Below are positions 34,866-43,279 of a stretch of DNA of 64,000 bases, piece by piece. The position numbers were made by a program, and so were the translations under genes. Within the stretch, counting starts at the first letter, position 1. The number at the start of each line of letters is the position of its first letter. Origin of the DNA: JAFAHS01 sp046728175 (GTDB taxonomy: Bacteria > Desulfobacterota > Binatia > Binatales > Binataceae); the NCBI GenBank assembly GCA_046728175.1, contig JBKPEA010000029.1:1-64000 (forward strand). The letters are read 5' to 3'. Below the pieces are notes generated by a model. That model searched no databases. It worked only from the letters and a program-made list of their open reading frames with translations, and was not told where the DNA came from.

Positions 34866-34884
34866 CCCGGGCGCTTGCGCCGGG
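34866..34884 (-). terminator. hairpin directly after the FAD/Fe-S dehydrogenase
   Basis: On the minus strand CCCGGCGC-AA-GCGCCCGGG folds to an 8-bp stem with one bulged base, starting one base after the TGA. No T-run follows. Confidence 0.5.
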
Positions 34885-34885
34885 A

Positions 34886-37780
34886 TCAGGACCCGGATGG
34901 TTCTGCGTTCCCCTGTCCCGAACGCCCCGCGAGCACCTGTGCAATATGAAGCGGCTTCCGATTGGGGCAGAAGTGGCGAATTTGCGAACGACAGGAAAAC
35001 CCGTCGGCAATGATGATCGTGTCTGGCCTGCTGGCTTTCAATTTCGGGATCAGAACCCGCTCACCGATCTTCGCGGACAGCTGGTAGTTCTCCCGGTCAT
35101 AACCGAACGCACCCGCCATTCCACAACAGCCCGAGTCGAGCACCTCGACCTGCAGGCCGTCTACCCGCGACAGCAGCTTCACCTCGCAATCAAGACCGGC
35201 GATGGCCTTCTGATGGCAATGGCCATGCAACACGGCCTGTCCGTGAATTGCTCGGGGAACAAAATCCGGTGCCTCGCGCGTGAGATATTCCTCGAGCAGC
35301 ATCGCACGATTGGCCAGGGCGGCGGCCCGCGCATCGCGTGGGAACAACTTGGGCAGCTCGTCGCGGAAGGTCAGAATGCAGCTCGGCTCAAGCCCCACGA
35401 TTGCGACCCCTCGCTGCGCGAGGGGGGCGAGCAGCTCAAGCGCGTTGCTGAGAACCCGTTGGGCGCGATCGAGCATTCCCTGATCGTAGAGCGGACGGCC
35501 GCAGCACACGTCGCGCACCGGAATCGATACTTCACAACCGGCTCGTTCGAGGACTTCGACCGCGGCCGCCGCAACTGCGGGCTCGAAAAAACGGTTGAAG
35601 GTATCCGGAAACAACAGGACCTGACGGTCCGCAGAGCCTGAAATTCGCGGTCGGCCCGTGAACCAGGCGCGGAAATCCTGATGGGCAAAACGCGGCAGCT
35701 TGCGGGCGCTATGAACTCCCAGGGCGCTCTTCGCCAGCGACCGAAGCAGCGGTGCGTGGGCGAGGAAATTCGCAAGGCCGGGCGCAGATGAAGCCACGCG
35801 CGCGAAATCGTGCAGGCGCCCAAAGAACTGCGCCTTTAGGGGACGTCTGTTTCGCGCCCAGTACTGCGCGAAGAATTCGGCGCGATATGCCGCCATGTCG
35901 ACCGCCGCCGGGCATTCACTCAGGCAGCCCTTGCACGAGAGGCAAAGGTCCAGCGCTTCCTTGACTGCCGAATCCACCAACCCGCCCTCTAGGAGGTCAC
36001 CGGTCAGCGCTTCGAACAGCAGCCGGGCGCGCCCGCGCGTTGAATGTTTCTCATCGCGAGTCGCCATGTAGGACGGGCACATCGTGCCGGTGTCGGTCTT
36101 CCTGCACTTGCCGAGCCCGACGCATTTGAGCGCTGCACCGGCCAGCCCGCCTTCCAAGGAAAAGTCAAAGTGGGTCGGCACCCGGCGCGGCGAATAATTG
36201 GCGGCGAGCTTCAGATGAGAGTCGAGCGGGTGAGGATCCACGATCACGCCGGGATTCATTCGGAAGCCGGGATCAAAGGCACGTTTGAATTCGCGGAAGG
36301 CATCGATCAAGTCGCTGGGATACATCGCCGGGAGCAGCTCCGAACGCGCAATCCCATCGCCATGCTCTCCCGACAGCGAACCGCCAAACTCCGCGACCAG
36401 CTCCGCGATTTGTTCCATGGTGCGACGGAACACCGCCACCCCCTCGCGAGAGCCCAGATCAAAACTGATTCGCGCATGAACGCATCCTTCGCCGAAGTGT
36501 CCATAGTAGGTGGCCGCCGTGAGCGAATGGCTGGTCAGCAGCTGGTTGAACCGCCGCAGATACGCGCCCAACCGCTCCGGTGGGACGGCGGCATCCTCTG
36601 CGCCGGGCCAGGTCCGCGGTCGGCCGGGAATAAAAGCCCCTGCCCCAAGACCCGACTCGCGCAGCCGCCAGACCGCTGTTTGGGCGGCTCCATCGGATAG
36701 GATTTTCGTGCCCGAGCATTCCCGAATTTTCCGGGCTTCGTCGGCGAGCCGTGCGGCCCGCTCGTAGGCTTCGGCCGCGGAATCCGCGCCAAGCTCGACG
36801 ATCAGAAACGCGCGGCCTTCCGGCAGGAATCGCACGCCAGGCATGCCTTTGATGCGTGCGAAGTCGGGGAGGTTTTGGTCGAATCCCTCCAGTGCCTCCG
36901 GCCGATGGCGCAGGAGCCAGGGCGTCTGGTCGGCGGCCGCGTACACGTCGTCGAACCCGAGCACCACCAGCGTGACGGACTTGGGACGCGGTACCAGACG
37001 CAGTGTCGCGCGAAGGGTTATCGCGCAGGTACCCTCGCTGCCGACCAGGGCACGCGCCAGGTTGAATCCGCGCTCCGGCAGCAGTTCATCGAGATTGTAG
37101 CCGGACACGCGCCGGGGGATGTTTGGAAAATGGGCGCGAACTGATTGCGCGGTTCGTTTGCGAAGATCCGTGAGCGCCCGTAGTAACTCCGCCTCTCGGC
37201 CGGGCGCGGCCATCCGTGCCTGGATCTTCTCCTCGGTCATCGGGCCGGTAAGAGTAAAGCGGGTCCCGTCGTAGAGGATCGCCTCGAGAGCCTCCACATT
37301 GTCGACCGTCTTGCCGTAGGCGGCGGAATGCGAGCCGCACGAATTGTTGCCCACCATCCCGCCGATAGTGCAGCGATCCTTGGTCGCCGGGTCGGGCGCG
37401 AAGAACAGGTCCGACGAGGCCAGCGCGTCGTTAAGGTGACTTTGCACCACCCCCGGTTCGACCAGCGCGGTACGACGTTGGACGTCGACGGCGACGATGC
37501 GATTCATGAATTTTGAAAAGTCGAGCACCAGCGCCGCGTTGGTTGCCTGGCCGGCCAGGCTGGTTCCCCCTCCCCGTGCGAGAATCGGCAGTGCATTTTC
37601 ACGGGCGATGCGAAGCGCGGTCGCCACATCGCCGTCGTGGCGTGGTGCGATGACGCCAATCGGAATCTGGCGATAGTTGGAGGCGTCGGTCGAATAAACC
37701 GTCTGGGTGCCCTTGTCGAAGCTGACATCCCCCTCGATTGAGCGCTCAAGTTCACCCAGGATGGAGGTGAGCGAAGTCAT
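34886..37780 (-). CDS. FAD-linked oxidase with C-terminal Fe-S/CCG domains (D-2-hydroxyacid dehydrogenase type)
   Basis: A 964-residue fusion protein. Residues 30-260 form the PCMH FAD domain (LPILARGGGTSLAGQ, then TIGGMVGNNSCGSHS), 260-530 the GlcD-like FAD-oxidase C domain (GSEGTCAIT, SGEHGDGIARSE), and after 600 a ferredoxin-like part with CVGLGKC, CPSYMATRDEKHSTRGR and CLSCKGCLSECP. Two CCG-type domains end it: VCCGRPLYDQG and SGCCGMAGAFG. This is the YdiJ-like layout, oxidising D-2-hydroxyglutarate or D-lactate and passing electrons through Fe-S centres to a membrane acceptor. The substrate is not certain. Confidence 0.9.
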   Translation of the reverse strand: MTSLTSILGELERSIEGDVSFDKGTQTVYSTDASNYRQIPIGVIAPRHDGDVATALRIARENALPILARGGGTSLAGQATNAALVLDFSKFMNRIVAVDVQRRTALVEPGVVQSHLNDALASSDLFFAPDPATKDRCTIGGMVGNNSCGSHSAAYGKTVDNVEALEAILYDGTRFTLTGPMTEEKIQARMAAPGREAELLRALTDLRKRTAQSVRAHFPNIPRRVSGYNLDELLPERGFNLARALVGSEGTCAITLRATLRLVPRPKSVTLVVLGFDDVYAAADQTPWLLRHRPEALEGFDQNLPDFARIKGMPGVRFLPEGRAFLIVELGADSAAEAYERAARLADEARKIRECSGTKILSDGAAQTAVWRLRESGLGAGAFIPGRPRTWPGAEDAAVPPERLGAYLRRFNQLLTSHSLTAATYYGHFGEGCVHARISFDLGSREGVAVFRRTMEQIAELVAEFGGSLSGEHGDGIARSELLPAMYPSDLIDAFREFKRAFDPGFRMNPGVIVDPHPLDSHLKLAANYSPRRVPTHFDFSLEGGLAGAALKCVGLGKCRKTDTGTMCPSYMATRDEKHSTRGRARLLFEALTGDLLEGGLVDSAVKEALDLCLSCKGCLSECPAAVDMAAYRAEFFAQYWARNRRPLKAQFFGRLHDFARVASSAPGLANFLAHAPLLRSLAKSALGVHSARKLPRFAHQDFRAWFTGRPRISGSADRQVLLFPDTFNRFFEPAVAAAAVEVLERAGCEVSIPVRDVCCGRPLYDQGMLDRAQRVLSNALELLAPLAQRGVAIVGLEPSCILTFRDELPKLFPRDARAAALANRAMLLEEYLTREAPDFVPRAIHGQAVLHGHCHQKAIAGLDCEVKLLSRVDGLQVEVLDSGCCGMAGAFGYDRENYQLSAKIGERVLIPKLKASRPDTIIIADGFSCRSQIRHFCPNRKPLHIAQVLAGRSGQGNAEPSGS

Positions 37781-37849
37781 CTCAATCCTGGATTCTAGTC
37801 CAGTTGAGGCGTTCGCCTAACGCCCTAAGAAGCCGGAAACTAACCTGCT

Positions 37850-38165
37850 TCAGTTAAGCTGTACGGCGGTTTTAACGTCGCGCTTGAAATCCGTTTCGAA
37901 ATAGTACTTGTGGCCCTGGTAGGAGAAGTAAAGCTCCTCGGCGCCGGATTCCATCGGTATCGCCAAAGTAGGTTCGCCCATCTTTGCCACCAGCTCCTTG
38001 CGGTCCTTCCCGATCCACTCGGGAAGGCGTTTCTCCTGAGAGGGGCCGAGTTATCTCGGGCAATCCCGGAAACTGTCGCTCTTCGGAAAAGTACGTCACG
38101 CATCCCGCTGCCCACAGCAGAATTGCCAACAGGAATAGGCGTTGTAGTGCTCGTAACTCGCTCAA
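37850..38165 (-). pseudogene. small lipoprotein gene with a +1 frameshift (BamE/SmpA-like end)
   Basis: From a TTG at 38165, which has GGAG 7 bases upstream, the frame encodes a lipoprotein signal (LLAILLWAAGC, lipobox Cys22) and about 20 more residues to ITRPLS. The next frame then encodes a clearly protein-like end: RLPEWIGKDRKELVAKMGEP, a Glu/Tyr-rich strand region with ELYFSYQGHKYYFETDFKRD, and AVQLN before TGA at 37850. That second frame is closed upstream by TAA, so one base must be lost or skipped between about 38040 and 38052, near a G4 run (C4 on the coding strand). Either a real mutation, a sequencing error or a programmed shift. The fold resembles BamE/SmpA-type lipoproteins. Confidence 0.7.
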
Positions 38166-38300
38166 GATTCGGCTCCGGTCGGGTCGCTACGCTCCGTGGC
38201 GAGACCAGGCATCGGGTGCGAGGCGAATCTAGCGGCGGGGCGAACCCCCGGTAAACGGAATCTTGGTTTAAGAGATCGATGCGAAATTGTTACTGCGGCT

Positions 38301-39548
38301 TTACAGGTCTTTCAGTCCCGCCCGGGGTGCCCCGATCAGCGCCGCCATATTTCCCTCGGGCGCGCGATTCTCAAGCATTAGCTGGTGGCAGTGTCCGATC
38401 TCTTCAAACTTGAAGGTCTTGCCCAGGCACGGATCGATCTTGCCGTCGATCACGAGCCGGTTGAACGCGTACGACTGCTCGTCGTTGGCGAAATGTGATC
38501 CCTGCAGCCGCTTTTGCCGCATCCACAGGTAGCGAAGGTCAATCGTCGCGTTGTAACCCGTATGACCCGCGCAGATGACTACCATCCCACCCGTATCGCA
38601 GACGAAGACCGAGGTCGGGATGGTGTCTTCGCCCGGGAATTCGAACACCAGTCGGGGGCTCTTGCGCTCTCCCACTATGTCCCAGAGCGCCTTGCCGAAG
38701 TTGCGCGCCTCACTGGTCCATTTGCCGAAGGACGCGTCATCTTTCCAGTGCGGCAGCATGCCCCAGTGCTTGAAGTGCTTGCGATTGATGCAGCCTTTGG
38801 CGCCCAGTTTCTTGCAGAATTCGATCTTGCGGTCGTCGCCAACCACGCCCACCGGCATTCCCCCGGCGGCCCTGACGATTTGGATCGCCATCGAGCCGAG
38901 TCCCCCTGAGGCGCCCCAGATCAGGACCACGTCGCCGTGGCGAACCGTATGCGGTGGCCATCCCATCAGCATGCGATAGGCGGTCGAACCCACCAGCGTG
39001 GGAGCGGCGGCATCTTCCCAGCTGAGATGCTTCGCTTTAGGCATGCACTGATGAGCCTGCACTTTGGTAAATTGCGCAAAGCTGCCCCAATTCGTTTCGT
39101 AGCCCCAGATTTTGAAAGACGGGTCGTACATCGGATCGTCGCCATTGCGTACCGCGGGGCAGTCCCTGTCCCAGACGCCGCAATGAATCACCACCTGATC
39201 GCCGACCTTGACGTTTTGCACCTGGCTGCCAATCGCGTAGACGATGCCCGATGCGTCGCTGCCGCCGATATGAAAGTCGGAGTGGTCGTACTTGGCTTTT
39301 TTGCGGGCCGCGATCACGTCGATGGGAGACCCGAGCGCCGCCCACACGTTGTTGTAGTTGATTCCCGCGGCCATCACATAAACCAGGACTTCGTCCGGCT
39401 TGAGCTTCGGCACCTCGACCTTTTCGGTTCGAAAGGCCTGGGTGGGATGGCCGAAGCGGTCCGCGCGAATCAGCTGACCGTACATGCGCTTGGGCACGTG
39501 CCCGATGGGGGGAAGTTCGCCGATTTCGTAGATTTCCTTGTAGCTCAT
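38301..39548 (-). CDS. ccr: crotonyl-CoA carboxylase/reductase
   Basis: NADPH-dependent enzyme of 415 residues that fixes CO2 onto crotonyl-CoA to give ethylmalonyl-CoA, the key step of the ethylmalonyl-CoA pathway. Diagnostic pieces are YVMAAGINYNNVWAALG, GGSDASGIVYAIG, IWGYETNWGSFAQF (Tyr-Glu near the CO2-binding Phe/Glu pair), the cofactor loop WGASGGLGSMAIQ near residue 210, GAKGCINRKHF and MVVICAGHTGYNATIDLRYLWMRQKR-type MRQKRLQGSHFAN. The match to Ccr is much closer than to other MDR reductases. It is divergent from the mch/mcd/mcl genes across a promoter region with a strong dyad. Confidence 0.93.
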   Translation of the reverse strand: MSYKEIYEIGELPPIGHVPKRMYGQLIRADRFGHPTQAFRTEKVEVPKLKPDEVLVYVMAAGINYNNVWAALGSPIDVIAARKKAKYDHSDFHIGGSDASGIVYAIGSQVQNVKVGDQVVIHCGVWDRDCPAVRNGDDPMYDPSFKIWGYETNWGSFAQFTKVQAHQCMPKAKHLSWEDAAAPTLVGSTAYRMLMGWPPHTVRHGDVVLIWGASGGLGSMAIQIVRAAGGMPVGVVGDDRKIEFCKKLGAKGCINRKHFKHWGMLPHWKDDASFGKWTSEARNFGKALWDIVGERKSPRLVFEFPGEDTIPTSVFVCDTGGMVVICAGHTGYNATIDLRYLWMRQKRLQGSHFANDEQSYAFNRLVIDGKIDPCLGKTFKFEEIGHCHQLMLENRAPEGNMAALIGAPRAGLKDL

Positions 39549-39990
39549 ATAGCTCAGTTACCACCGTGGCAGGCGGTTGGTTCGGCACTCCGGGAAGCCG
39601 TTATTGACTAGCCACAGCATTGCACAGGCTGATGGTCCGCGATGTAAAAAATTGACGCGGCTGAACGTTTTGCCCCGGGCTGCGGAGACACTAGCTACCT
39701 GTTTGCTCAACCTGTGACAACAGGTTGAGTTGCAGGGCTGGCAGTCGGCCCGAAGTCCTTCACGCTGGCTTATCCAGGACTCCATTTGCGGCAACCCGCC
39801 CTAATGAAAGGTTGACCCAGCTACGCGGATTCCATAAAAGGGCATCGGCTTTGACGGAGCCTGCGGCCGCGCCAATCCGTAGGGCGAGGATTCAATCAGG
39901 TTTCTGAAAACCGGGGCGAAATTATCGTTCGCGGTGCGGCGACGGGGTTGGCTAGAATCGCCCTAACCATATCTCTGGCGGGAAATCGGC
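39549..39990. other. divergent control region between ccr and the mch-mcd-mcl operon
   Basis: 442 bases with no convincing gene. It holds the dyad at 39697-39729 and a weak -10-like TAGAAT at 39953-39958, 33 bases before the first MaoC gene. On the minus strand TTGTCA at 39720-39715, inside the dyad, could be a -35 for ccr, though no good -10 is seen at the right distance. Confidence 0.5.
39697..39729. promoter_or_regulatory. operator-like repeats: perfect 10-bp dyad plus a third half-site
   Basis: CTCAACCTGT-GACA-ACAGGTTGAG (39706-39729) is a perfect 10-bp inverted repeat. A further ACCTGT at 39697-39702 repeats the left half-site 13 bases upstream, giving ACCTGT, ACCTGT and inverted ACAGGT. 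Placed between divergent genes, it cannot be a terminator for either and is best read as a regulator site. No regulator gene is adjacent. Confidence 0.65.
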
Positions 39991-40464
39991 ATGGCGGTAC
40001 GGAAAATCGAGCGGGGCCACTACTTCGAGGATTTCGAGGTTGGGCACCTGTTCCTGCACCATTGGGGACGTACGATTACGGAAGGCGACAACGCTTTCTT
40101 CTCGTCGGTCACCATGAATTTCAACCCCGCGTATTTCAATCGCGAGTACGCGCGTTCGCTGGGCTACCAGGGCGTGATCGTCAATCACCTGCTGGTAATG
40201 AACGTTGTGTTCGGGCTTTCGGTGGAAGACCTCAGCGAGCGAGCGATCGCTCACCTCGGCTACGAAAAGCTCAAGTACCTGGCAACCGTGTATCCGGGCG
40301 ACACGCTGACCAGCGAATCGCTGGTGCTCGAAAAGCGTGACACCTCGCGTCCCGACCGCGGCGTAGTGAGGTTCCGCACCAGCGGCTACAACCAACGCGG
40401 CGAGAAGGTGCTCGAATACGAGCGCCCGGTGCTCATTCGCAAGCGCAACGTCAAGGCAGGGTGA
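39991..40464 (+). CDS. MaoC-type hydratase 1, probable mesaconyl-CoA hydratase
   Basis: Single hot-dog MaoC protein of 157 residues. It shows HYFEDFEVG, RTITEGDNAFFSS and GYQGVIVNHLLVMNVVFG, LGYEKLKYLATVYPGDTL, and ends VLEYERPVLIRKR. These match one domain of mesaconyl-CoA hydratase, which adds water to mesaconyl-CoA to form beta-methylmalyl-CoA. The Asp (EGDN) and His (NHLL) fit the catalytic pair, but His lies in an unusual place, so I infer rather than prove activity. First gene of a four-gene operon; ribosome site CGGGAAA before the ATG. Confidence 0.8.
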   Translation: MAVRKIERGHYFEDFEVGHLFLHHWGRTITEGDNAFFSSVTMNFNPAYFNREYARSLGYQGVIVNHLLVMNVVFGLSVEDLSERAIAHLGYEKLKYLATVYPGDTLTSESLVLEKRDTSRPDRGVVRFRTSGYNQRGEKVLEYERPVLIRKRNVKAG

Positions 40465-40471
40465 TCTGAAA

Positions 40472-41641
40472 ATGGCGCTGGTTACACCAGAACACGAGGA
40501 AATTCGTCGCTCGGTTCGCGACTTCGTCGAGGCCGAAGTAAAGCCGATCGCCAACGACCTCGATCGTGAGAACAAGGAGATTCCCGAACAGATCCTGAAG
40601 AAGATGGCGGAGCTGGGCTACTTCGGCGTCATCTTTCCTGCCGAAGAAGGAGGCTTGGGCCTCGACTACATTGCGATGGCGATCGTTACCGAGGAACTGT
40701 CGCGCGGATGGCTTTCGGTCGGCTCGGTCATGACCCGCAATATCATCACCGGCACGCTCATCAGCGCCAACGGAACGGCCGAGCAGAAGAAGCGGTTTAT
40801 GTCAAAGATTGCGCGGGGCGACATCCTGACGGCCGCGGCGTTCACCGAGCCGGACTCCGGCTCCGACACCGCGTCTTTCAAAACTCGCGCGGTCAGAAAG
40901 GGCGACGGCTATCTGATCCACGGCTCCAAGATGTGGTGCACGTTCGCGAATCGCGCGCAGATGCTGACGGTGATGACCCGAACCGATCCTGATGTCTCCA
41001 AGCGTCACCGCGGGCTTTCGCTGATCCTGTTCGAGAAGGAGCCGGGCGATGATTTTATGCCGCCGCAGCTGACCGGATCGGCGATTCCAACCATCGGCTA
41101 CCACGGGATGCGCAGCTACGCGCTGCAATTTGATGAGGCCTACGCTCCCGCGGAAAACCTGATCGGCGGGCAGGAGGGCCGGGGATTTTACCAGCTCATG
41201 TCCTCGTACGAGGCCGCGCGCGTGCAGACCGCAGCCCGCGCGGTGGGGGTCGCGCAGGCGGCTTTCGAGTGCGCGGTCAAATACGCCAAGCAGCGCACGC
41301 AGTTTGGCCAGCCGATCGGCGACTTCCAGGTTATTCGCCACAAGCTCGCACACATGGCGGTCGAAATTGAGGCGGGGCGCCAGCTTTGTTACTACGCGGC
41401 ATCGCAAAAAGACACCGGCAAACGCAGCGACTACGAGGCGGGCCTGGCCAAAGCGTTTGGCGCCGAGATGGCCGAGCGCGTCACGCGTGAGGCGATGCAG
41501 ATTCACGGCGGATACGGATATTCGATGGAGTTCGAGGCGCAGCGATTCTGGCGAGATGCGCGCGTGCTGTCGATCTTCGAAGGCACCAGCGAGATTCAGT
41601 ATGAGGTCATCGGCCGCCGAATCATGGAGCAGCAGGGCTGA
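40472..41641 (+). CDS. acyl-CoA dehydrogenase, probable (2S)-methylsuccinyl-CoA dehydrogenase
   Basis: FAD enzyme of 389 residues with the usual acyl-CoA dehydrogenase domains. Signatures: AAAFTEPDSGSDTAS at the FAD site, SKMWCTFANRAQ, YHGMRSYALQFDE, RVQTAARAVGVAQAAFECA, QIHGGYGYSMEFEAQR, and the catalytic Glu in SIFEGTSEIQYEVIGRRI. Likeness to methylsuccinyl-CoA dehydrogenase and the gene context support oxidation of methylsuccinyl-CoA to mesaconyl-CoA. It lacks the N-terminal extension of the proteobacterial Mcd of about 550 residues and is nearer the shorter form. It stops 2 bases before the second MaoC gene. Confidence 0.82.
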   Translation: MALVTPEHEEIRRSVRDFVEAEVKPIANDLDRENKEIPEQILKKMAELGYFGVIFPAEEGGLGLDYIAMAIVTEELSRGWLSVGSVMTRNIITGTLISANGTAEQKKRFMSKIARGDILTAAAFTEPDSGSDTASFKTRAVRKGDGYLIHGSKMWCTFANRAQMLTVMTRTDPDVSKRHRGLSLILFEKEPGDDFMPPQLTGSAIPTIGYHGMRSYALQFDEAYAPAENLIGGQEGRGFYQLMSSYEAARVQTAARAVGVAQAAFECAVKYAKQRTQFGQPIGDFQVIRHKLAHMAVEIEAGRQLCYYAASQKDTGKRSDYEAGLAKAFGAEMAERVTREAMQIHGGYGYSMEFEAQRFWRDARVLSIFEGTSEIQYEVIGRRIMEQQG

Positions 41642-41642
41642 C

Positions 41643-42128
41643 ATGAGCATTACCAGCGACGGCAGTTATTTCGAGGACTTCACGGTCGGGGACACGCTGG
41701 TCCATCAGCGCGGACGGACCATCATCGAATCGGACAACCACATTTTCACTTCGCTGGTGATGAACACCGCCGAGCTGCACTTCAACCAGAACTTTGTCGA
41801 CCGCGATCCCAAGACCTACTACGACGGGCGCCGGGTGGTATATGGCGGAGTGGTACTCGCCTTCACCGTCGGACTCGCTTCCGAAGACACCAGCGAGAAC
41901 GCGATCGCGGAAGTGGAAATGGACAACGGGAGGCACACGAATCCGGTCTTTCACGGGGATACCATCTACGCGGAGTCGACCGTGTTGGAAAAGCATGATT
42001 CCAGTCGACCTGACGCCGGTCTCGTGAAGTTCAAGCTCGTCGGCAAGAAGCCCGACGGTACCCAGGTCGTGGAAATCGAGCGGACGGTTCTTATCAAGCG
42101 AAAATCGCACTTTCTGAGGAAGGCCTGA
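41643..42128 (+). CDS. MaoC-type hydratase 2
   Basis: Single hot-dog MaoC protein of 161 residues, a paralogue of 39991-40464. It shows SYFEDFTVGDTLVHQRGRTI, ESDNHIFTSLVMNTAELHFN, VYGGVVLAFTVGLASEDTSE, and FHGDTIYAESTVLEKHDSSR with a final VVEIERTVLIKRK. An open frame extends upstream inside the dehydrogenase gene to 41304, but that stretch is a shadow; the ATG at 41643 gives the family length. With MaoC 1 it may form a heterodimer equal to the double hot-dog mesaconyl-CoA hydratase, or one may act on another CoA ester. Confidence 0.82.
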   Translation: MSITSDGSYFEDFTVGDTLVHQRGRTIIESDNHIFTSLVMNTAELHFNQNFVDRDPKTYYDGRRVVYGGVVLAFTVGLASEDTSENAIAEVEMDNGRHTNPVFHGDTIYAESTVLEKHDSSRPDAGLVKFKLVGKKPDGTQVVEIERTVLIKRKSHFLRKA

Positions 42129-42171
42129 CGCGCAGGCGAGCGGCTATTTTCTCCAAAGGCAGGAAAAGCAA

Positions 42172-43209
42172 ATGTACGTTCTCGACAAGGGCACTCGTTT
42201 CGTCATCCCCCGCACCGAGATGACCTATCCCGGCCATAGCTTGAAGCTTCATCAGAACGCAGCCGACCCGGTGAAGGCTCCGGTCGACCACGTGATGGCG
42301 GACTTCGAAGATGCGTGCCCATACGAGTTCAAGGGCGAAAAGAGCCGCAAGACCATGGTCGAGGCGCTCACCACGCTCGACTTCGGCAAGAAGGTCGTCA
42401 CCGTGCGTCCCAACAATATCCACTCGCCCTTCTTCAAGGGCGACATGGAGGCGGTGATGCTGGGAGCACCCAACTGCTTTCACGGGATCATGCTTCCCAA
42501 AACGCGCGGCCCCGAGGAAATCAAGCAGGTTTCCCGACTGCTGGACGATTTGGAAAAGCGCGGCGGGTGGAAATATCGCGTGCAGATCGAGTCTCTGATC
42601 GAAACCCCGCACGCGCTGGTACACGCCTACGACATCGCGACGGCTTCCGACCGCATGTGCGGGCTGGTGTTCGGAATCGCCGACTTTGCCGCCAATCTCG
42701 GCATCCGCGAAATCGTCGAGGATCAACACATCAACTTCAACTATTCCAAGCAGGCCGTGGTGGTAGCCGCGAAGGCCGCGGGCTTACACGCGGTGGACAA
42801 CGTTTTCATCCGTATCTGGAAGAACACCGACACACCCGAACGCATCGAGCAGCTCAAGCGCCAGCTGCGCGCCAAAAATCTTGCCTCCGCGAACCTGGGC
42901 ATGGACGGCACCTGGGTGATTCATCCGCAGCAGGCCGAGATCGCGAACGCCTGCTTCACGCCAACTGCCGAGCAAATCGAAGAAGCGCGGCGCGTGGTGG
43001 CCCTGTATCATGAGAAGGGCGGCGGTTCGATGGCGGATCCCAAGACCGGCGAGATGATCGACGAGGCAACCATCAAGATCGCACTGATGGACCTGGCCAA
43101 GGGCGCCCAGGCGGGCCTGGTGTCGGATGCGGAACTGAGAGACTGGTCGGAGAAGAGCAAGGCCATCACCGGCTACGATATCCTCGAATTGATGCGCCGC
43201 GTTGCCTGA
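42172..43209 (+). CDS. HpcH/CitE-family lyase, probable L-malyl-CoA/beta-methylmalyl-CoA lyase
   Basis: TIM-barrel CitE-like enzyme of 345 residues. It shows MADFEDACPYEFK, VVTVRPNNIHSPFF, MLPKTRGPEEI, IESLIETPHALVHA, the metal site VFGIADFAANLG and GMDGTWVIHPQQAEIAN. Predicted to split beta-methylmalyl-CoA into glyoxylate and propionyl-CoA and perhaps malyl-CoA into acetyl-CoA and glyoxylate, closing the ethylmalonyl-CoA pathway. AGGA lies 7 bases before the ATG. It ends the operon of MaoC1, dehydrogenase and MaoC2. Confidence 0.86.
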   Translation: MYVLDKGTRFVIPRTEMTYPGHSLKLHQNAADPVKAPVDHVMADFEDACPYEFKGEKSRKTMVEALTTLDFGKKVVTVRPNNIHSPFFKGDMEAVMLGAPNCFHGIMLPKTRGPEEIKQVSRLLDDLEKRGGWKYRVQIESLIETPHALVHAYDIATASDRMCGLVFGIADFAANLGIREIVEDQHINFNYSKQAVVVAAKAAGLHAVDNVFIRIWKNTDTPERIEQLKRQLRAKNLASANLGMDGTWVIHPQQAEIANACFTPTAEQIEEARRVVALYHEKGGGSMADPKTGEMIDEATIKIALMDLAKGAQAGLVSDAELRDWSEKSKAITGYDILELMRRVA

Positions 43210-43279
43210 AGGGCGAACTCCGCGAAATCCGGGTTTCGATCGATCGCCCTCTCCAACGCGCGCGGGGGAAAGTGAGTGC

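Noticed and set aside
41304..41642. Longer N-terminus for MaoC 2
   Set aside because: The extra 113 codons lie wholly inside the acyl-CoA dehydrogenase gene in another frame; the ATG at 41643 gives the proper MaoC start.
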